Assembly (NCBI GenBank): GCA_036830905.1
Contig: DAISNS010000007.1
Location: 1-36,540, forward strand
DNA: 36,540 bases
From: Thermocaproicibacter sp002397355
GTDB taxonomy: Bacteria > Bacillota > Clostridia > Oscillospirales > Acutalibacteraceae
Direction: 5' to 3'
The notes under the pieces were generated by a model that was not told the origin of the DNA, did not search any database, and saw only the letters and a list, made by a program, of their open reading frames with translations. Positions within the stretch are counted from its first letter, which is position 1. Every line of letters starts with the position of its first letter. The position numbers and the translations under genes were made by a program. Positions 31,526 through 36,540 of this stretch are shown piece after piece.

Positions 31526-31557
31526 CCTTTTCCGGCGGGGCGCGCCGCCGGAAAAGG
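31526..31557 (+). other. First of two stem-loops after the second kinase gene
   Basis: CCTTTTCCGGCGG (31526-31538) pairs perfectly with CCGCCGGAAAAGG (31545-31557), 13 bp with a 6-nt loop and no T tract. It lies just ahead of the true terminator. Confidence 0.6.
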
Positions 31558-31568
31558 AAAATCCGGGA

Positions 31569-31605
31569 AAAAATCGTCCGCCGACCGGGCCGGCGGACGA
31601 TTTTT
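31569..31605 (+). terminator. Terminator between two-component and exporter operons
   Basis: AAAAATCGTCCGCCG and CGGCGGACGATTTTT form a perfect 15-bp stem with loop ACCGGGC. The exporter genes must therefore have their own promoter in the AT-rich 31606-31759, where I see no convincing hexamer pair. Confidence 0.93.
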
Positions 31606-31759
31606 CATGCTCTTTTCCAGCCCGGCGCTGCTTTGTTTCTCATTCGATTTTCATCCCGCTTTTAATTTTTCCTCACATTTTCGGAATATTCTTCCTTTAA
31701 AAGAGACGGAAATCGGGAAAATCGGAATGCTCCGGTCTTCCTTTTTTTGGAGGCGGGCA

Positions 31760-33580
31760 ATGGAACAGCAGAAAATCGGCGCGGAAAAGCCGCGCAGGCG
31801 GCTGAAAAAGATCGTGGCCTTCGCGCTTGCCGGCGCGGCGGCCGTCTCGGGCACCATCTGGGCCGTCAATGCCGTCAAGGCGAAGAACACGCCCCAACAG
31901 ACGACATTGTCCCGCGAATACACCGTGTCGCAGGGCGACGTGACCGTCGGCACGACGGAATCCGGCATCGTCGCGCTGGACGACGTCTCGGTCGCCTTTC
32001 CGGTCGAGTGCACGGTCGGCTCCATCCTCGTCAAATCCGGCCAGGCCGTGAAGAAGGGGGACGCCCTGCTGAAGGTGGACCCGGGCAGCGTCTCCGACAG
32101 CACATCGGAGCTGCGGCAGAAGCTGGAGTCCGCGAAATCCTCGCTCCAGAAGGCCGTCAGCGACCAGAAAACAAAGCTGGACGCCGCGAAGATCACCTAC
32201 GAATCCAGCAAATACCTCGCCGCGTCGGCTCCCGTCACGAAAGAGCTGACGCTCGCCCAGCTCCAGAACGATGTGAAGACGGCCCAGACGGCCCTCGCAA
32301 ACGACCAAAAGGATCTGGCGGCCTACACCGCGCTGCAGAAGACCTGGGCCGCCGACGACGCGAAGCTGAAACAGCTGAAGCAGTGGACGGACGACGCGCA
32401 GGCTTCCCAGGCGAGCTATACCGCGCAGTTTTCCGATTTTGAGGACTCGAACAGCTCGGTCCTCAACGTCTACAAAAACCTGAAGAGCACGGTGGAAACG
32501 GACCGCGCGAACTACATCCAGGCGAAAAACGCCGACGGCGAAGTGGGCGGAAAGGACGCCCTCGGCTGGTACGACCAGACCGAGACCGACCAGGAGGCGG
32601 CGGACGCCTACTACCAGAGCGCGGCGTCGGCCGTGCTGGCGCAGGAGACGGATCTGAAGGAGAAGGTCGCCCAGTACACGGCCGAAACCGCAAACTACAC
32701 CAAGGCCTACAATGATTTCAAGGATACCTACGGCGACAAATACAAGCTGACCGGCTCGGACCTCGACGCGAAGGTGGCGGCGCTGCAGAACAGCGTCAAA
32801 ACGGACCAGTACAATCTGGAGCGCGCGGAGAAAACGGCCGAGATCTCCTCCGCGAATGCGGAGACCACCGAGAAGAACAGCCTGAACACCGCCGACAGCG
32901 CGCAGGATACCTACGACATGACCGTGAACCAGCTCGCCTCCGACGTGGATACGGCGCAGTCCTCCTACGACGAGCTGAAAGCCCAGCTCGACGCGATCGA
33001 CGGCGCGCTGAACGGCGACGGGACCATCAAGGCCCCCTGCGACGGCCTCGTGGCGCAGATCAGCGCGAAGGAAGGCAACTCGGTCCAGGCGAACTCCGCC
33101 ATGATGGTCCTCTCCAAAACCGGGGCGGTATCCATGACCATATCCGTCTCGGAAGACGACATCGCGAACGTGAAGCTCGGGCAGGAGGCGACCATCGCGC
33201 TCACCTCGCAGGAGAACTCCTCGATCGACGCGGTGGTGGAGAGCATCACGGCCTCCCCGGCGCGCAGCGGCTCCTCCTCCGTCACGTACGCCGTCGTGGT
33301 GCGGTCCGGCTCGGGCCTCTCCGGGCTCGGCACCATATACGACGGCATGAGCGGCGAGGCGACGATCCTGCAGAAGCGCGTGAAGGACGTGGTCTACGTC
33401 AGCAACCGCGCCGTCACGTTCCGGAACGGCGTCTCCACCGTGGTCGTGAAAAACAGCGACGGCTCCGACAGCACGAGAACGGTGAAAACCGGGTTCTCCA
33501 ACGGCACCTACGTGGAGATCGCGAGCGGCCTGCGAAAAGGGGAGACCGTCCTGGCGGAAAGCGCGGTGAGCACGGCATGA
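31760..33580 (+). CDS. HlyD/MacA-type periplasmic adaptor (membrane fusion protein)
   Basis: 606 residues from ATG 31760, with GGAGG 6 nt upstream; the longer frame from 31607 starts at the terminator. An N-terminal membrane helix (about 16-38) is followed by a lipoyl half-motif (VECTVGSILVKSGQAVKKGDAL), a very long Gln/Lys/Ala coiled coil (about 105-410), the second lipoyl half (IKAPCDGLVAQISAKEGNSV) and a beta-barrel/membrane-proximal end. The coiled coil is longer than in typical Gram-positive MacA-like proteins. It should link the MacB-type permease to the outer face of the cell. ATGA overlap with the permease gene. Confidence 0.9.
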   Translation: MEQQKIGAEKPRRRLKKIVAFALAGAAAVSGTIWAVNAVKAKNTPQQTTLSREYTVSQGDVTVGTTESGIVALDDVSVAFPVECTVGSILVKSGQAVKKGDALLKVDPGSVSDSTSELRQKLESAKSSLQKAVSDQKTKLDAAKITYESSKYLAASAPVTKELTLAQLQNDVKTAQTALANDQKDLAAYTALQKTWAADDAKLKQLKQWTDDAQASQASYTAQFSDFEDSNSSVLNVYKNLKSTVETDRANYIQAKNADGEVGGKDALGWYDQTETDQEAADAYYQSAASAVLAQETDLKEKVAQYTAETANYTKAYNDFKDTYGDKYKLTGSDLDAKVAALQNSVKTDQYNLERAEKTAEISSANAETTEKNSLNTADSAQDTYDMTVNQLASDVDTAQSSYDELKAQLDAIDGALNGDGTIKAPCDGLVAQISAKEGNSVQANSAMMVLSKTGAVSMTISVSEDDIANVKLGQEATIALTSQENSSIDAVVESITASPARSGSSSVTYAVVVRSGSGLSGLGTIYDGMSGEATILQKRVKDVVYVSNRAVTFRNGVSTVVVKNSDGSDSTRTVKTGFSNGTYVEIASGLRKGETVLAESAVSTA

Positions 33581-34971
33581 GCGGGGAACGGGAAGGCAGG
33601 AGCCGCATGCGCTTCGGCGAGCTGGTCCACCTGGTGTGGATCAACATCCTGGAGAGCAAATTCAAGGTTTTTCTCACCTCGCTGGGCGTGATCGTGGGCG
33701 CGGCCACCATCGTGCTCGTCGTCGCGGTGGGGCACGGCGGCGAGGTGCAGGTGCAGGAACAGTACAAGACGCTGAACGCCGGCTCCATCAACGTCTCGGT
33801 CAGCACGCAGGCGGAGATGCGGGACCAGATCATCGGCGGCATGACGGGCGGCGGTCCCTTCGGGGGCGAGTGGGGCGGCCAGGCCCCCGGCGGGGAAACG
33901 GGCGGCTACGGCAACCGGACGGCCGGCCGGGGCGGCGCTCCCGCCGGCGGGGCGGCGGGCGGTTTCGCCGACAGAAGCGGCGGAACCGTCCGAAAGCAGA
34001 CCGTGACGCTCTCCGGCACCGACGTGGAGGACATCGCCGACCTCGTTCCGGGACTTTCGTACCTCTCGCTCTACAACACCGGGACGGCTTCCGTGAACGG
34101 CGGCGACCTCACGGAGGACACGGACTGCACCGTGGTCGGCGTGAGCCCCAACTATAAGGACATGTGCAACCTGGAGCTCCTGGAGGGCGACTTCCTCACG
34201 GAGGACGACGTGGACGGCAAGAGCAAGACGGCCGTGATCGGCTACACGCTCGCCCAAAACATCTTCGGGAGCGCCTACTCCGCCTACGGCGAGAACCTCG
34301 TCATCGAGGGCAAGACCTACGAGATCGCCGGCGTGCTGGCGAAGATGGGCTCCGTTTCCTCCGGGACCAGCCCGGACGATTCGATCTTCATCCCGTACTC
34401 CACCGGCGTCAAGTACGTCTTCGGAAACGACGCGGACCCGCAGATCATGGCCATCGCCGCCGACGTGAACGACGTCGAAAGCGTCATCGGCTCCATCAAG
34501 GCCGTGCTTTCCGACGACCACCCGGACGCCTCGTTCACCGTGGCGGACGCGGGCGGCACGCTGGAATCCGCCACCGCGTCGGCCCGGACGCTCTCGAGCC
34601 TCCTTCTCGCCGTGGCGGCCATCGTGTTCGTGGTGGGGGGCATCGGCATCATGAACGTCATGTTCGTCTCCGTCAAGGAGCGCACGCAGGAAATCGGCAT
34701 CCTGAAGGCTCTGGGGACGTCGCGCGGGGAGATCCTGCTGGAGTTTCTGCTGGAGGCCATGTCCATCAGCATCCTCGGCGGCATCCTGGGCGTGGCGGCG
34801 GGCTTCGCGCTTGTTCCGGCGGCGCGCCTCGCCGGCATCACGGTGGAGCCGCTGGCGGCGAGCGGCGCCTATGCGATGGCGTTCGCCGTGGGGACCGGAA
34901 CCGCCTTCGGATTTTATCCGGCCTGGAAAGCTTCCCGCCTGCTTCCGGTGGAAGCGCTGGCGCAGGAATAA
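33577..34971 (+). CDS. MacB-type ABC transporter permease
   Basis: 464 residues; ATG 33577 overlaps the adaptor stop, and ATG 33607 with AGGAG nearby is an alternative start. Four membrane helices in MacB order: one at about 31-52, then a large extracellular domain to about 345, and three near the C-terminus (about 348-368, 395-420, 430-450). VKERTQEIGILKALGTSRGEIL is the coupling segment for the ATPase. The extracellular domain has an unusual Gly-rich insertion (87-136), matched in style by the next gene product. Mechanotransmission-type export of a peptide, lipid or drug is likely. Confidence 0.9.
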   Translation: MSGEREGRSRMRFGELVHLVWINILESKFKVFLTSLGVIVGAATIVLVVAVGHGGEVQVQEQYKTLNAGSINVSVSTQAEMRDQIIGGMTGGGPFGGEWGGQAPGGETGGYGNRTAGRGGAPAGGAAGGFADRSGGTVRKQTVTLSGTDVEDIADLVPGLSYLSLYNTGTASVNGGDLTEDTDCTVVGVSPNYKDMCNLELLEGDFLTEDDVDGKSKTAVIGYTLAQNIFGSAYSAYGENLVIEGKTYEIAGVLAKMGSVSSGTSPDDSIFIPYSTGVKYVFGNDADPQIMAIAADVNDVESVIGSIKAVLSDDHPDASFTVADAGGTLESATASARTLSSLLLAVAAIVFVVGGIGIMNVMFVSVKERTQEIGILKALGTSRGEILLEFLLEAMSISILGGILGVAAGFALVPAARLAGITVEPLAASGAYAMAFAVGTGTAFGFYPAWKASRLLPVEALAQE

Positions 34972-34987
34972 GAGGAGATATGAGATC

Positions 34988-35701
34988 ATGAACAAACGCA
35001 ACCGAAACATCCTTCTCTGGCTGCTCTGCGGGGCCGCGGTTTCCGCGTCGCTCGCGGCGTGCTCCGGCGGCGCGGCGCAGACGGCCGCCGGCCCGGACGC
35101 CGAAAGCGGCCCGGCCGTCTCCTACGACGAGTCCTCCGTAACGGAGATCGCCGGCAAGGTGACGGCCGTGGTGGGCAACGAGGTCACGCTGGCCGTCGGC
35201 ACGCTGAACCGGGGGCAGGGCGGCAAAACGGGCGGCGCGGCTTCCGCCGCATCGGGCGCGTCCTCTTCCTCCGGCTCGTCGGGCGGATTGATCGCGCTCA
35301 CCGGCGAGACGAAGACCGTGCAGATTCCCGTGGGGCTTTCGCTCTCCGAGGGGAGCGCGGGCGGGCGCGGCTTCCGCGGGCAGGCGCCCTCCGGCGGCGA
35401 AGCCCCGGCGGAAAGCGCGGCCGGCGGCATGCCCGGCGGCGCGCCCGGCGAAGGGCAGACCGCATCGGGCGGCCGATTCTCCCAGAACGGCCAAAGGCAG
35501 GGCGGCTTCGGCAGCCGGCCGGGAAACCGCAGCGCCGTTTCCTCCGTCGCCTCCGATTCCTCCGGCGCAGGGCTGGCGGCCGCGGCGAAGAAAAAAAGCG
35601 ATTTTTCCAGCATCACCCCGGGCATGGTCCTCCAGATCGAGGAGGCAACCCTGAGTGACGGCACAACCGCCATCGTACGGGTGAGCGTGCTTTCGGAATA
35701 G
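34988..35701 (+). CDS. Gly-rich lipoprotein of the MacAB cluster
   Basis: A 237-residue lipoprotein of unknown function; ATG 34988 follows AGAGGAG. The signal peptide ends in SLAAC (lipid Cys25). Two beta-rich parts (VTEIAGKVTAVVGNEVTLAVG near 51-71 and ITPGMVLQIEEATLSDGTTAIV near 209-230) surround a Gly/Ser/Arg-rich low-complexity region (about 75-200). The GKVTAVxGNxVTL pattern recalls DUF5666-like small beta-barrels. Encoded between permease and ATPase genes, it is probably an extra surface component of the exporter or a sensor of its substrate. Confidence 0.85.
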   Translation: MNKRNRNILLWLLCGAAVSASLAACSGGAAQTAAGPDAESGPAVSYDESSVTEIAGKVTAVVGNEVTLAVGTLNRGQGGKTGGAASAASGASSSSGSSGGLIALTGETKTVQIPVGLSLSEGSAGGRGFRGQAPSGGEAPAESAAGGMPGGAPGEGQTASGGRFSQNGQRQGGFGSRPGNRSAVSSVASDSSGAGLAAAAKKKSDFSSITPGMVLQIEEATLSDGTTAIVRVSVLSE

Positions 35702-35723
35702 AGTCGCGCGGGAGGCGGGGAAA

Positions 35724-36416
35724 ATGGAACAGGTCATCCGGCTGGAGAACATCCATAAATTCTACGGCCAGGGCGAAAACCGGCTCGAGGTGCTCAAGGG
35801 CGTCTCGCTGACTGTCGGGGAAGGCGAGTACCTGGCGGTGCTGGGGCCTTCCGGCTCGGGGAAAAGCACGCTGATGAACATCGTCGGCTGCATGGACCGT
35901 TTCCAGGAGGGCGACTACTGGCTGGCGGGCAGGCACGTGAACGAGCTGGACGACGCGCGGCTCACGCGCCTGCGCAACCGGCAGATCGGCTTCGTTTTCC
36001 AGCGGTACTACCTCATCCCGAAATACACGGTCTTGCAAAACACGATGATCCCGCTGCTCATCCGCGGCGTTCCGCGGAGGGAGGCGGAGGCGCTCTCGAT
36101 GGAAAAGCTGGAGATGCTCGGCATGGCGTCCCGCGCGGACCACAAGCCGAACGAGCTTTCCGGCGGCCAGCAGCAGCGCACCGCGATCGCGCGGGCCATC
36201 GTCGGGGAGCCGAAGCTCCTGCTGGCCGACGAGCCCACGGGCGCGCTGGACCGGGCCACCGGCCGCGAGGTGCTGAAGCTTTTCCAGCAGCTGAACGCAA
36301 TGGGCCACACGATCGTGATGATCACCCACGACACCCAGGTGGCCGCCGGCGCCAAGCGGATCGTTAAGATCGTCGACGGCGAGCTTTCGGAGGGAAACGC
36401 CTCCGACATGCTTTGA
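35724..36416 (+). CDS. MacB/LolD-type ABC transporter ATP-binding protein
   Basis: 230 residues powering the preceding permease. Walker A GPSGSGKS (41-48), signature LSGGQQQR (145-152), Walker B LLLADEPTGALD, H-loop MITHD. NEGxGEYLAVLG-like and FQRYYLIPKYTVLQNTMIPL sequences are typical of the MacB/LolD group. The gene is last in the operon, separated from the lipoprotein gene by 22 bp; the gene order adaptor-permease-lipoprotein-ATPase differs from the usual adaptor-ATPase-permease. Confidence 0.94.
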   Translation: MEQVIRLENIHKFYGQGENRLEVLKGVSLTVGEGEYLAVLGPSGSGKSTLMNIVGCMDRFQEGDYWLAGRHVNELDDARLTRLRNRQIGFVFQRYYLIPKYTVLQNTMIPLLIRGVPRREAEALSMEKLEMLGMASRADHKPNELSGGQQQRTAIARAIVGEPKLLLADEPTGALDRATGREVLKLFQQLNAMGHTIVMITHDTQVAAGAKRIVKIVDGELSEGNASDML

Positions 36417-36540
36417 CCGGTGCGGGCGCCTTTACGGCATTTGCTCCGGCGCGCGCATGCGTAACAGTCCGGAAAGGAAGAAACCCCCGCGCGCGAAACG
36501 CGTCGAGGCTTCCGACCGCATTGAAAGGAAGGATCTCTAT
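36417..36540 (+). other. Spacer ending at the start of the next gene
   Basis: No terminator or consensus promoter is visible. AAAGGAAGG at 36524-36532 followed by AT as the last two bases suggests that an ATG starts at 36539, so another gene, perhaps of the same operon, follows. GC-rich repeats (CCCGCGCGCG, AACGCG) fill the middle. Confidence 0.5.

Noticed and set aside
1..36540. Search for tRNA, rRNA, insertion sequences, attachment sites or prophage genes
   Set aside because: None recognised by eye; a tRNA or covariance-model scan was not possible, so small RNA genes may have been missed.

Overview
The window is a GC-rich, strongly GC3-biased stretch of a strictly fermentative anaerobe, most likely a high-GC Clostridia (Oscillospirales-like). 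This is inferred from the class III ribonucleotide reductase, clostridial Shine-Dalgarno sites, frequent TTG starts, the FtsEX/PcsB-type wall module, an O2-sensitive-type IlvD and sigma-A promoters in short AT-rich islands. I cannot name a genus. Nearly everything reads left to right; only three genes are on the minus strand (AraC-type 12348-13076, CRP-type 21738-22385, patatin 28432-29298). I saw no rRNA, tRNA, CRISPR array, transposase or phage gene.

Layout. (1) 1-3434: the tail of queH, then nrdD-nrdG behind a consensus promoter, with possible NrdR boxes and a leader terminator that can be pre-empted by its own 5' end. (2) 3508-4698: a CdaR/PucR-type regulator. (3) 4720-9171: a division and wall-hydrolase module, ftsE-ftsX-pcsB/cwlO-like, followed by an S41/PDZ protein whose Ser and Lys catalytic positions are both replaced. 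A WalR-box-like repeat lies upstream. (4) 9205-11463: greA and lysS, each followed by a strong terminator. (5) 11663-19041: a disaccharide island with beta-phosphoglucomutase, an AraC-type regulator, an ABC sugar importer without its ATPase, and a GH65 phosphorylase. The expected pathway is uptake, phosphorolysis to beta-glucose-1-phosphate, then conversion to glucose-6-phosphate. A gene remnant follows. (6) 19072-24374: branched-chain amino-acid genes. A one-pass membrane protein of unknown function is co-transcribed with ilvD. A CRP-family regulator diverges from leuC-leuD across a perfect palindrome centred at -41.5 of the predicted leuC promoter. (7) 24393-28429: response regulator, histidine kinase and membrane-anchored HtrA protease in one operon. 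(8) 28432-29298: a patatin-like lipase. (9) 29385-36416: a second two-component system followed by a MacAB-type exporter (adaptor, permease, Gly-rich lipoprotein, ATPase). The next gene appears to start at the last two bases.

The most unusual points are the S41 pseudoprotease in the FtsEX-PcsB cluster, the shared CRP-type operator between its own gene and leuCD, stem-loops placed at or near the 5' end of several mRNAs (nrdD, ftsE, leuC, first two-component operon), and the Gly-rich lipoprotein in the MacAB cluster. All functions are read from motifs and context; no database search was possible.
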